Of a stretch of DNA of 64,000 nucleotides, positions 1 to 13,500 are shown one piece after another. The stretch is from contig NC_134028.1 in the NCBI RefSeq assembly GCF_964204645.1, positions 2,542,001-2,606,000 of the forward strand, given 5' to 3'. The stretch comes from Tubulanus polymorphus (taxonomy: Eukaryota; Nemertea; Palaeonemertea; Tubulaniformes; Tubulanidae). Positions within the stretch are counted from its first letter, which is position 1. Each line of letters opens with the position of its first letter. A model generated the notes under the pieces. The model was not told the origin of the DNA. It searched no databases and saw nothing but the letters and a program-made list of their open reading frames with translations. Position numbers and translations under genes: made by a program.

Positions 1-541
1 AGCCCGATGTGTACGGGGTAGGTACAGTATAATGATTTCAATCATGATCGGTATCTCTTTCCTGGCGAATCAAAACGTGAGTATTACCAATCAACTGCAC
101 TAATTTGTGTAAGTACTTTAAAGAGAGAAAATGGCTCGTTACGATGGAAATGTCAATGCGGTAACTTCCTTTTTGTCTTGTGTAAATGTATTGGCACCCC
201 GCGACGCCAAAATTTGAAATGACTGGATCGGCACTTCGTGCGGGTCATCCTCGCCCGCCGCGGGCAGTCCAGCGACGGCTGCGAGATTGGTGTGTGCTTT
301 TTGTAAGCCTATGAAATATAACGCGATTCAAAGAAAATAGAAAACAGACATGTCCTGCTAATTTCCCATTCTCAATTTCTTGTTGATCGGTGTTTAGCTA
401 TGATAAAGACGTTCGTAGCACGGCCGTGTTGGGCTAAAGCGAGTCATTCATATCGGTTTTCATTGATAATTAGCTCACATCTTCCCGAAGGGATTGGATA
501 TAACCTGCAGTATTTGGGAAACCCGGAAGTAAATCTTTGAT
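1..541. other. Left flank of the transposon, no gene seen
   Basis: I see no convincing exon, RNA gene or repeat here. The stretch ends at the left copy of a 9-bp target-site duplication, so it is host DNA next to the insertion. Confidence 0.5.
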
Positions 542-550
542 GTAAACAAT
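542..550 (+). repeat. Target-site duplication, left copy
   Basis: GTAAACAAT immediately outside the left inverted repeat. The identical 9-mer lies immediately outside the right inverted repeat. Confidence 0.88.
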
Positions 551-594
551 GCAAAAGGTTGAAAGCCTGTTTTGGTCGATGGCTAGTGACGTCA
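551..594 (+). repeat. Left terminal inverted repeat
   Basis: A 44-bp repeat matching the reverse complement of 6597-6640 except at one base. It contains the palindrome TGACGTCA, a CRE/ATF-type octamer, near its inner end. Confidence 0.9.
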
Positions 595-1137
595 TCAAGA
601 TCGCCTTTTTGTTACTCCCACAGCTAAACAACTCACTTTTAACGGTTAACCGCTGAATTTGAATTTTCTGTCAAGTGTATTCTTGCTGGCTGTTGATTAA
701 AAGATTGTGAATCATGTTTTCCGAACGTGTTAAGCTTGTCTCCGGACCAGTTGGTGGGAATATTGGTTTGAAAAAAGAGGTAGATTGCAAGATTATAAAA
801 AACTCACTGGGTAACACTGGTGAACGCCGCGAGGATCGTACACGGTGGTGCAGGCGAGGCGTCGCGACCGCGCGGCGGCAGGGCTTTTTAATTTTGGCTT
901 TTGCCAGTTTTGGAGTCTTGTTATTGCCACCACGGCCACGTTACCACCACACTCACATTGTCGCTAGGCCTACTGTACTGCCACTACTTTACTTGCTTGC
1001 TACTTACTCGGCTAAATTAATTTGTCTTCATCCACGCTTACTTCCCCCCTCCCCCCCCCCATGTTAACAAGTAATTTCTGCCAACCGAACCACCAGTCGC
1101 AGTAGCCGTAGGCAGTATACTATAGTGCAGTAGTGGG

Positions 1138-1172
1138 TACCCAGTGGCATGCCATTGCCATGCCACTGGGTA
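1138..1172. repeat. Short perfect hairpin
   Basis: Arms TACCCAGTGGCATG (1138-1151) and CATGCCACTGGGTA (1159-1172) are perfect reverse complements separated by 7 bases. The hairpin lies in the non-coding left part of the MULE; its role is unknown. Confidence 0.7.
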
Positions 1173-1518
1173 TAGGCCTATGTTGCCCGTACACAGTCAC
1201 CACCTACTAATATTAGGCCTTAAATATTCCAACAACCATTCCAAATCCAGCAACAAAAAATAAACAATAAATTTTAAGGCCTCGAAACAGAAGAATGGTA
1301 GTTCCCTGTATTCAGAGTCAATGAAAATGTATTTCTTGTTGCAGATAGATAGCCTAACCAATTTCAGGATAAGTACTTTTCATTCCTTTATTTATATACG
1401 TAGCCTAACTGTTTAATCCTGGCCCTGGCCACTGAGGGTGTATGCATTAGGTCTGGTCCCAGTTTCACTGAGCTAGTTAGCCAACAATTAAGCTGAGAAA
1501 TTTTGTTAAGTGGCAATT

Positions 1519-1779
1519 CAGGGGCAGATCAGGAGAGTATACAGGGGTGTACACCCCTTAAAACTTTTAAGTCGCAATGAAATTTAAAGGAAAAATTAAA
1601 AATATCAACAAGTATTTTTAAAAAGCTTATATTCCAAAACATGTTCTCTGTAGGCCTACTTCCAAAATATAGGTAATATGTTTTCTGATGATCTGGTGCC
1701 CTTTTGATTTTTAATTATATATGATACTGATATGTATGCCCTATTTTGGGCTGCACCCCTCCCTGAATCAGTCTGCCTG
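1519..1779. mobile_element. Possible degraded MITE
   Basis: This stretch starts with CAGGGGCAGATCAGG and ends with a loosely inverted version (CTGAATCAGTCTGCCTG). It includes ACAGGGGTGTACACCCCT. The ends resemble the CAGGGGYGGATC-type repeats at 5700, 29263 and 61045. GCAATT occurs at both edges. The assignment is weak. Confidence 0.3.
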
Positions 1780-2233
1780 CAATTAAGAGGATGTTTATAG
1801 ATAATTTGATTTAGAGGAATCTTTTAATTTAGTGCCTGATGTTAGGCCTTCCACAGCCTGGTAGAGGTGGTTTAGGTGAACAAGTTAGTCTTCACACTGC
1901 AGGACTTTTAGGTGAAGGTGAAACTGGCCCTTGTTTATGCATAGGCTACTGTGTGTGCACGCTTATCTTTATGCTTATTCAATTAGAATACCCATGTAGC
2001 TACCAAATAAGCACCGCTTCAGAGGATTTTAGAAATTTTCACTTCAATAACACTGTGTTCTATTTTTGGGCACTAGCTACTATTATGCACAATTTTTTCA
2101 ATCAATTCTATCACATTGATATACATATATGTGTCACTTCTTTTGCATGTAGTAGGGTCTTACAGTAACCAGTGTGCTCTCTCACACCTCCCTGTGATAT
2201 TGGCCTGAGACTGACAAATAATCTTTTTTGTAG

Positions 2234-3008
2234 CGTATTGGTCTCGTAGCAGACAGCATTTTAAAGTATGCTGGGCTAGATGGTGTAGGCTTATTTGAAT
2301 GGACAAGGATCGTGTGCCCCGGAGGAACCATTGAAACATTGATGGAAGGTAATTTCTCGGTTCAGTACTGATTTATATTGTTCATTTTCATTGGGTTACT
2401 GATTAGTTGTATATTACAGAATTGAAAAAGGTGAAGATGCTGAATGTGGAACAACTAATCGTCCATGTTGGAACAAATAATATGACGCGTGATGTCCCGC
2501 TTGAGATTGTTCTGCGAAGACACGTTGAATTAATTCGATTGTTGCTCTATAAATGTACTGGGACCATCATTGTACCAGCTCTTTTTCCTCGATGTGATGA
2601 GTAAGTATCAAGAATAGATTTTTCTTGAAGTACTATATTTATGATCGATGTAATGATTTTTAAATTTCTTTCTTTTTTAAAGTTTCGATGCTGACACAAA
2701 AATATTTTATAGAAATTCATTGGTATTGGTATGATTTATGCTGTAAAGCTTTGTTTTCATATTCAGGGATGCTACAATAGAAGTTGTCACAATACTAAAA
2801 GATTTAACAGAAAAAGGAAGTCAGTGGAACATGTAAGTTTGATGCCCTTTCTGCGAGACGCGGGTTCATTTTTGTTATTTTTGCTTAGATGTTGAAGCAA
2901 AAACAGATTAATGTGCTCTTCCACATTAGGTTATTCATCCACAGACGGATCCTGCTGACTCGACATGTTTTTGCGGAGTTGAATTCACCAATTGGAAAGA
3001 TCTTCTAG
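2234..3008 (+). CDS. SGNH-hydrolase-like protein inside the MULE, 5-prime incomplete
   Basis: Four exons join in frame: 2234-2348, 2420-2600, 2767-2832 and 2930-3008, each with GT donors and AG acceptors. The product starts at an unlocated upstream exon. It reads VADSILKYAG (degenerate GDSI block), then CPGGTIETL (second glycine block), then VEQLIVHVGTNN (third block, G-x-N type), then IIVPALFPR, and ends IHRRILLTRHVF before a stop at 3006-3008. This block order matches the SGNH/GDSL esterase fold, which accompanies reverse transcriptase or transposase in many animal mobile elements. The catalytic Ser of the first block appears retained in ADSI. The final His/Asp pair is not recognised with confidence. 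Either the element encodes this as cargo or it captured host exons. The start codon is not found: the ATG at 714 does not join in phase. Confidence 0.6.
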
Positions 3009-3402
3009 ACCATGTTAGTTTAAACCATACTGAAATGTAAGTACAACATAATTCAATTAATTTAGTACCTACAAATCTAAATGACTTAATGCAAATGACT
3101 CAGAGATACCCATGTTTTATGTTAGGCCTATATGGGTAATTTCATACTCTATCTATTCATATGTCTAAAAAAAGTGAGTTGATAATGTGTATTTCAGGCG
3201 GACAATGGAGGAAGAAGGAAAGGACGCGGCTTGTGACAATTTCTCGGAAGGAACGATAGAGGAAGCAGAAAAGATGCAGGAAGATAGTTCGAAAGAAAGG
3301 ATAGAAAGATTAAAGATGCAGGAAGATAGCTGGATGGAAAACAAAAAACAGCTAAGTATCACAGGTGGTGGAGGTATCGAACCAATCATAATTGATGATT
3401 AA
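2930..3402 (+). CDS. C2H2-finger-like exon spliced to an acidic coiled-coil-like exon
   Basis: Exon 2930-3036 is also open in a second frame. There it encodes a finger-like pattern C-x-C-x12-H-x4-H (TCFCGVEFTN followed by DHVSLNH). It ends at a GTAAGT donor in phase 2 and joins the acceptor at 3197/3198 in frame. The second exon runs to a stop at 3400-3402. It is rich in E, K and M (repeats of KMQEDS) and ends with GGGGIEPIIIDD. The C-x-C spacing is one residue shorter than a classic C2H2 finger. The phase required at 2930 conflicts with the SGNH reading of the same exon, so the two frames may be alternative products, or one of them is fortuitous. It may be the N-terminal part of the transposase. 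Confidence 0.45.
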
Positions 3403-4514
3403 TTAGTAGTGATGAAGGGGGGGCTACTCATGCAACTACCATCCAGTTAGTTCTAGCCAATACACCATGTAAAGACGAAAAATGTAATCATCCATCTGAA
3501 TTCTATATATTTAATGATGGCAATGGTTTTTTCAGAATCAAGCCATGTTCATCAACATCTAGATTTTGTCCTTTTGTACAACATGATAAAGATGCAAGTC
3601 TAAAGCAAGGAGCATCTGACAATAATCTTAAATCAGTACTATGTAATTTTCATGTCCTGCAGTGTATTCGTCGCTTCATGAATGAAAATCAAGAACTTCG
3701 CTTATTTTGCAAGCCTCTAGAAACTGGTTTCAAATGCATTATGAGATCATGGGATGCTTCCTCTAGAACTGATATAGCCAATTCATTTATTAGTTTTATT
3801 GAGAATGATATTTCTTTAGACCTTATGTCGCAAGATACAAAAACATTATTTATTGATTACCTAAAGAAGAATTGGTTTAATTCCCAAATTTGGTATGATG
3901 CATTCAATGCTGAATCAATTTATCAGTCAGACCAATCTAACAGAAATAACCCTTTGCTATTAACTGATAATATTACTGAGCGCAAATTCAAACAAATAGA
4001 TGATGTCTACTTAAGTGGACACCTAAATAAACTGATATCATCTTTTGTACGATTACTGTTTGAAAATGTTTTTAATGATGAGATCAAAGCGACAAATATG
4101 AACAATCTCCAATTTAAGCAACTTGACCAACGAGTTAAGAATATACGTCACCTTGAAAAGATAGAAAATTGTTGCAAAAGAGCCTTTGATTTATTACAGA
4201 ATAATGAGATTTTAAAATATGATGAAGAAACTAATTGGTTTGTTGTGAAGAGTTCTTCACGAAAGAACTTAAATAGGTTAGAAGATAATGATAATTTTTT
4301 CAATGGTGATACTCAATATACATTCAATCAGCTTGATGTTTTAGAAGAAAGATTCCCCGATAAAGTATCAATATCCGAGGAACATTCATATGACATTTCA
4401 AAAAAATGCCGAAGGTACATAGGAAATTTAGATTCAATATCCAGTCGTATCTTATTCAATTACGTTATTACAATCGTTCCTGAAAATTGGAAACCAGGGC
4501 CCATTGCACTATGA
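3399..4514 (+). pseudogene. MULE transposase C-terminal region, truncated or frameshifted
   Basis: An open frame of about 371 codons lies between a stop at 3396-3398 and the TGA at 4512-4514; its first ATG is at 3678. Near 3585-3660 it reads VQHDKDASLKQG followed by SVLCNFHVLQCIRRF. This fits the MULE block with the second catalytic Asp and the C-x2-H signature. About 130 codons downstream LLLTDNITERKFKQI fits the block carrying the catalytic Glu, preceded by KKNWFNSQIWYDAF, also typical of the family. The first catalytic Asp was not found. The preceding exon (3198-3402) ends in the +1-related frame, and a -1 shift near 3399 would fuse the two. A CxCxnCxH SWIM motif is not evident. It probably encoded DDE-type transposition activity; this copy appears defective. 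Family assignment is from motif memory only. Confidence 0.6.
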
Positions 4515-4689
4515 AAGACACTTGACATTTTTTTGGGACAGATCTTTCTATATGTTTATGTCCTCGAGGCATCTGAAGTTAAGAAAATTCCCTTTGAAAA
4601 CTGGAAATGACATAATGAAATAAGTTGTGGAATGTTTACAAATGACAAAATGAATGAATTTTGCATTCCTAAGGCCCTATATATTTACT

Positions 4690-5540
4690 GCAGTTAGTCC
4701 TGTATGTCTTTTTTATCGCAATTTACTGTGGTTTATTCCTGTTTGTCCTGTATGTCTTTGTGATCGCGATCGCAATTCATTGGTTGCATTGTTTACTGTT
4801 AGTCCTGTATGTCTATCGCAATTAAGTTAGTCCTGTATGTCCTGTATGTCTTAGTTAATCGCAATTCATTGGTTGTTGAATTGTCTACTGTTAGTCCTGT
4901 ATGTCCTGTGGTTTAGTCCTGTATGTCTTAGTTAATCGCAATTCGTTGGTTGAATTGTCTACTGTTAATCCTGTATGTCCTGTATGTCTATCGCAATTAA
5001 GTTAGTCCTGTATTTCTTAAATAATCGCAATTCATTGGTTAATGAATTGTCTACTGTTAGTCCTGTATGTCCTGTGGTTTTGTCCTGTATGTCTTTGTGA
5101 TCGCGATCGCAATTCATTGGTTGCATTGTTTACTGTTAGTCCTGTATGTCTATCGCAATTAAGTTAGTCCTGTATGTCCTGTATGTCTTAGTTAATCGCA
5201 ATTCATTGGTTGTTGAATTGTCTACTGTTAGTCCTGTATGTCCTGTGGTTTAGTCCTGTATGTCTTAGTTAGTCGCAATTCGTTGGTTGAATTGTCTACT
5301 GTTAATCCTGTATGTCCTGTATGTCTATCGCAATTAAGTTAGTCCTGTTTGTCCTGTATGTCTTAGCTACGAGCAATTATCAAACTTGATAATTGCTCGT
5401 AGGTCTTAGTTAATCGCAATTCATTGGTTGCATGGTTTACTGTTAAAGCTGTATGTTCTGTATCTCTATCGCAATTTCATTGGTTGCATTGTTTACTGTT
5501 AAAGCTGTATGCTCTGTATCTCTATCGCAATTTCATTGGT
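4690..5540 (+). repeat. Higher-order minisatellite
   Basis: The array is built from the sub-units GTCCTGTATGTCT, ATCGCAATTCATTGGTTG and TCTACTGTTA. Within it, a block of about 270 bp starting near 4744 recurs almost unchanged near 5081, an offset of about 337 bp. The array degrades towards 5540 (AAAGCTGTATG variants). It lies in the non-coding right half of the MULE, downstream of the transposase stop. Confidence 0.85.
5367..5402. repeat. Tight 17-bp-arm hairpin in the minisatellite
   Basis: CTACGAGCAATTATCAA is followed after two bases (AC) by its exact reverse complement. It interrupts the minisatellite at the point where the array register changes. Confidence 0.85.
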
Positions 5541-5699
5541 TGAATTGTTAACAGTCCTCTGTATGTACATGTAAAAATAATTAAGGTTCTGACAACAGGT
5601 TTGTAAAGTAATCAGCTATCTGTTTTGTCTATCGTTGCTTAAATTGTTAACTGTTGTTTTAGAGTTCTGTATGTCTTTGTCGATCATTTTGTCTGCACT

Positions 5700-5937
5700 C
5701 AGGGGCGGATCCAGCATTTTGAAGGGGGGGCAAATGAAAGCAACAACAGATGGCTGTAAGCCATTCCAGAGCAAGCACCGATAACGCGAAGACCCTTCCT
5801 AAAAATTTTTTGGAAAAATAGATGCAAGCAGGTGCATTCTGAGCATTACTTAATAGAAAGATTTCATTCGGTTTTTACTCAGTAACGCATAGATTTGCGG
5901 CTACATCGGTAAAAATAGAGGGGTGGATCCGCCACTG
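5700..5937 (+). mobile_element. hAT-like MITE nested in the MULE
   Basis: The ends are CAGGGGCGGATCC and GGATCCGCCACTG, which are inverted copies with one difference. There is no coding capacity in about 238 bp. Such ends are common in non-autonomous hAT-type elements. I could not find a clean 8-bp duplication, so the edges may be off by a few bases. Confidence 0.55.
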
Positions 5938-6596
5938 AATAGCTATTGTTTTGTGTAGGATTGTATCTGTGAATTAAGTAAAGTTACTTACTCCAGTCTG
6001 ATGTTATTGCTTATTGCTCGTATTTTATTGTTTTAAGTGTGCGAATACTTTTCTTAGATTTATGGAGATCAGGATGACGAGGGTTCGATTTGAACCAACA
6101 AATAAACAAAAACATTCAAACCTCAAATTAATCCGTTTACTTGTCTTTATTTTTGGGGAACATTTTTTTACCTAGTTCAGATTTGATAACACAGTAGTCG
6201 CTTGTTCCAAAGCGATGTGCCGTTGAAGACAGACCTGAAGGTCTTTGCCGACAGCGATGCTATCCAGGATTTCAAAGGATGTGAAGAAGGTGCATCTTCG
6301 ACAACCATAGTTTGCAGTTTTAACAATTTAAAACAATAATAGTTTCATTAAACAACTTAAAATTTAAAGATTTAGTGGACTTACTGTTTAACCAGGGCAG
6401 GGATTTCTCGCAACCGTACATGATATATACATACACTAGCAGTAAATACAATGTACTTCTAACCCTTATAAAACTTAAACTATTATTAGTTATTTTACAA
6501 TTATTAAACGGCAACGTTGAAATGCGATGTGCGCTCAGAGCGGCCGTAGTGATTTTGGCGTATTGTGGGATTCGAACCGCTCGGAATTTGTACTAG

Positions 6597-6640
6597 TGAC
6601 GTCACTCGCCATCGACCAAAACAGGCTTTCAACCTTTTGC
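6597..6640 (-). repeat. Right terminal inverted repeat
   Basis: Reverse complement of 551-594 with one mismatch, followed directly by the second GTAAACAAT. Just inside it, at about 6567-6580, lies GGATTCGAACC, which on the minus strand resembles a tRNA B box. Confidence 0.9.
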
Positions 6641-6649
6641 GTAAACAAT
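6641..6649 (+). repeat. Target-site duplication, right copy
   Basis: GTAAACAAT immediately outside the right inverted repeat, identical to 542-550. A 9-bp duplication is the usual length for Mutator-class insertion. Confidence 0.88.
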
Positions 6650-10147
<3,498 letters not shown>

Positions 10148-10494
10148 CAATTTTGTAAAATAATGACATGTATATTTTTTATCATTAGTGATATAATGCA
10201 ATGTGTTACACAAACATAATATAGTACAAAGAAAAATCAAACTATCAAACCATAAATCAAATCATATATGTATGTCCTCTGTGATAAATCTCCAGGGCCA
10301 GCTTCCTATTCTCTCATTCTCTGTCGATATCTAATCCTTAATCAAATCGAATATCTCCTGCGTATTCGGTAGAAAAATCTTCTATTTTTGCTATTGGGAA
10401 ATATCTATTCAATACTGGTTGTTTTTACTACTAAATTTTATGAAATAAGTCTCTCTTCTTATTGTTTTTGTGTTGACTGCAACCGATCGTGATT

Positions 10495-10522
10495 TTCTTT
10501 GAATAACCGGTTATTCAAAGAA
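10495..10522. promoter_or_regulatory. 28-bp perfect palindrome with Grainyhead-type core
   Basis: TTCTTTGAATAACC is followed directly by its reverse complement, centred on AACCGGTT. This is the palindromic core bound by Grainyhead/CP2-family factors. A second copy of the half, TCTTTGAATAACCGGT, follows at about 10523. It lies 350 bp downstream of the SH2D4 stop. Regulatory function is inferred. Confidence 0.4.
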
Positions 10523-13500
10523 TCTTTGAATAACCGGTATAAGTCTTTTCAAAAGTTTAAAGCACAGATGTAAAGAAATTACCGAGCTTCAGTTTTTCCA
10601 CGTAAATATTATGTGTTGAATTCTGTTATATAGTTTTTTTTTTGAGTAATGTAAAATTTACGATTGAATTCGTTAGATGTTCATTATCAGTAGTTTATAT
10701 CATTTATCGAGTATTCTATTTTGTATTTCAAAACGATGTATCTAAAAGACCAAAAGTGATATTAGATTTTCATAGTTTTCATTTTCAAGAAACTCTTCCA
10801 GTTTATACTGACTGATCAAATACATTCCTTCCGAATGATTTTATTGTGTGATATAAAGAAGTGAAACCTCATTAAAATGCCAACTTCTAGGATACCGGCA
10901 AAATATATGGTTGTATAAATGAAAAAAATAGGTTAATTTTGAAACGGTGCATAGGAATATGGATGATATAACGATGTTTGACTTAATATTTGATTGTCCG
11001 TGGATAGATAAATGATTTACCTAAATACTATGCAGCTCAAAAACCTGAAAAATAGACATGTGCACGATTTCGCATCTCGTGTATAACGGGTAATCTCCTG
11101 TATTAACAGGAAGTGTAGGTACGTCCGTTTTGTTGATTAGGCCTACGCGAGGAAATGTTTAATTAACACGATCTTTTTAAGCGAAATCTGATATTTCCTT
11201 TTCTACGGTAAACAGATATGTTGTTATTATGTAAGGGTCACCCTTGGCGCTTGTTTCCGTCCAAACCGTGTGGATGACACCATCGAAAGATATAATTTTC
11301 GACATCTAGTAATTGAAGACTTTGCTGCTGCCGTTAGGTTGTGAAATGCCAGAACTCAAAATACGGCGCATTCATTTGTGAATTTTCTATATTGATTTTA
11401 TACTCGCGTTTACGCTATCTTCTTTGTAATCAAAGATATATAATCGTTGAAATAAATAAATCAACTACATTTACAACAAAACATTTATGTTTTATGATTT
11501 TGAGAAATTGCTCAATGCGATTAGGCAGTAAACGTATTTGTGTTGTCTCTGTGTTGAGTTTTCTGACATTAGCAGAAGCGGACCCATGGTTTTGACTACT
11601 CAACGAAAGATAAAAGGATACTTAGAAAGACGCATTATTAATGCATGTAGTTGAATCGACCCCAATTCATGGGCTATTTTACAACTCCTCCCCAAAAACT
11701 CGTCAGATTTATTTAGTGTACTCGCACATCTACTAGGTAGATGTTGCCTCATAAAACATTTCAAAGTAGTTTTGAGTTTCGTCAGCATTTTCTTGAATTC
11801 AAGGAGTAACTGACACTTGTTCAAGAATGTTCTACTATCGGAATAAATCGATTGATGATAGTATAGACTATTGAGGTCGCTAATTTAGAAGTTTAAAGTT
11901 TTTTGAGTATCCCCAGTGAAGCGCATCTGAACTTGGGATGAGTTCAAACCCTGCGGCTTGTTTCCATTCAACCTCGGATGAGGAAGGTTGATAACTTTTC
12001 TACATCTCCAGGGTTTTCAAATAACGTTTTAGAAAATGGAAGACCGGTTCACCCGACCTTGGGTTAGTAGAGGATATTATCAATTACCGGGCCTCGAGAG
12101 TAACTCTTCACTTAAGATATTGATGAGTACCGACCTTTTCCGCCCATTTTTCATGGACTTCTCGGCATCGATCATAATTCTTCTAAAGCGCGGATAGCTA
12201 TAAACTAAGCTATGAAATATTTGTGTAATGTTTATCAATTAATCACGCAATTCTCCAGTCTTAACGTATAGGTCTTAACAGTGGAAATCATATCATTCGA
12301 CCAAGATCTTGGAACTAGGTTATGGAGGAAAAGGAAACATTTCAAAACGATTTTCTGTGAATTGATATTTTTTCCTATATTTACCGCTTTGCGACCATAT
12401 ATTCGTTATCTGTGACTTAATTTTTTCCTAGATTCGTTTGCCCGATTTTTTCAGTGAGCATGCATCGCCTCCGTTAACCAGTCCATAGAAAGCGTGTGGG
12501 AAAAACACGAAATAAAGTCGCAGTAGGTTGATTTAGAAAAAAAAAGAATTTAAAAAAGACGCTGAAAAATCGTTTATATGAAATCATTTTTAATCATTTC
12601 CTAGACGCTTCCGTTTAGAACTGATTTTTACTTGTGATCGTCGTTTCTTTGTAACGAAAAATGATAACTATATTTCCAAGACACGTATGATAGTTAATAG
12701 TCATACGTAGGTTTTCACATGCACAACTTCAATCACTTTCATCTCTGGTTCGGTATGCGTGCAATCAATTACTATCATACACAGTGACGTCAACGCCTCA
12801 TGTGATTTCCGCCTCGTTGGATACCAACTGCGTTTACCGTGCACGAATGTTGGCTGGCTTCCCGTAGTCCGAAAATTACGTTGATGTTTAGACTGTAATT
12901 ACATGCTGGACCTATTTGATGAAGTATATCGAATTCCCCGTGAAGGGACTCGCCCACAGCATGGACGTATAATTTAGTTTATACCTCCATGCCCATCACT
13001 ATCGCAGGAATTAGCGGAATAGCTGAATAAAACGGGTTTCAAAAGTGATATCTTTTCCTAGCTCCGGAACTAAGCGAAAGTTGGCGACACCAATGTAAGG
13101 GAGTGAGCTGGTTTAGAAGGAATCCTAGGTGATCAGTACCCCCCTAAATATTGGTGAATATTCTCCTAAATTGAATATTAGACTCTAGACCCGACTAAAG
13201 CTGTTTTCTTCACAATGAAATACTATTCCTCTGTTTACATACTAAATCTTACGACTGAACAACAATTAGATTTATTTCTCACAAACTGCTCCTCAATTTA
13301 TCATATATATGTTTGCGAATGTTCTCGTGTCGAAGTCGTTCTGCGAATCATTAGTAAGAACGTTGCCATAATCAATTTACAGGGATGTCATTATTCGCAT
13401 TTCTATGGAAGCGTCCTGGAGACATATTTGTAAAAAAATCAAAAGGTTTTTTACGCTCGTTTAAACCAATTTTGAATAAACCCTCAACATGTCCCAAGGA

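Larger units (their letters stand above)
551..6640 (+). mobile_element. Mutator-like (MULE) DNA transposon, about 6.1 kb
   Basis: The ends are 44-bp terminal inverted repeats at 551-594 and 6597-6640, beginning GCAAAAGGTTGAAAGCC and ending GTGACGTCA. They differ at one position (T versus G within the GGC[T/G]AGTGACG segment). The element is bracketed by the identical 9-mer GTAAACAAT at 542-550 and 6641-6649. A 9-bp target-site duplication with long inverted repeats is characteristic of the Mutator superfamily. The internal ORF at 3399-4514 has the second Asp, C-x2-H and downstream Glu landmarks of MULE transposases. Also inside are SGNH-like exons, a zinc-finger-like exon, a minisatellite and a nested MITE. 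The near-identical ends and perfect duplication suggest a fairly recent insertion. The transposase looks damaged or incomplete, so this copy is probably not autonomous. Boundaries are seen directly; the superfamily is inferred from duplication length plus ORF motifs. Confidence 0.85.

Noticed and set aside
714-1067. 117-codon ORF in the left part of the MULE as first exon of the SGNH gene
   Set aside because: Its only good donor leaves phase 1, and joining to 2234 in that phase runs into a stop. The rest of the ORF is low complexity.
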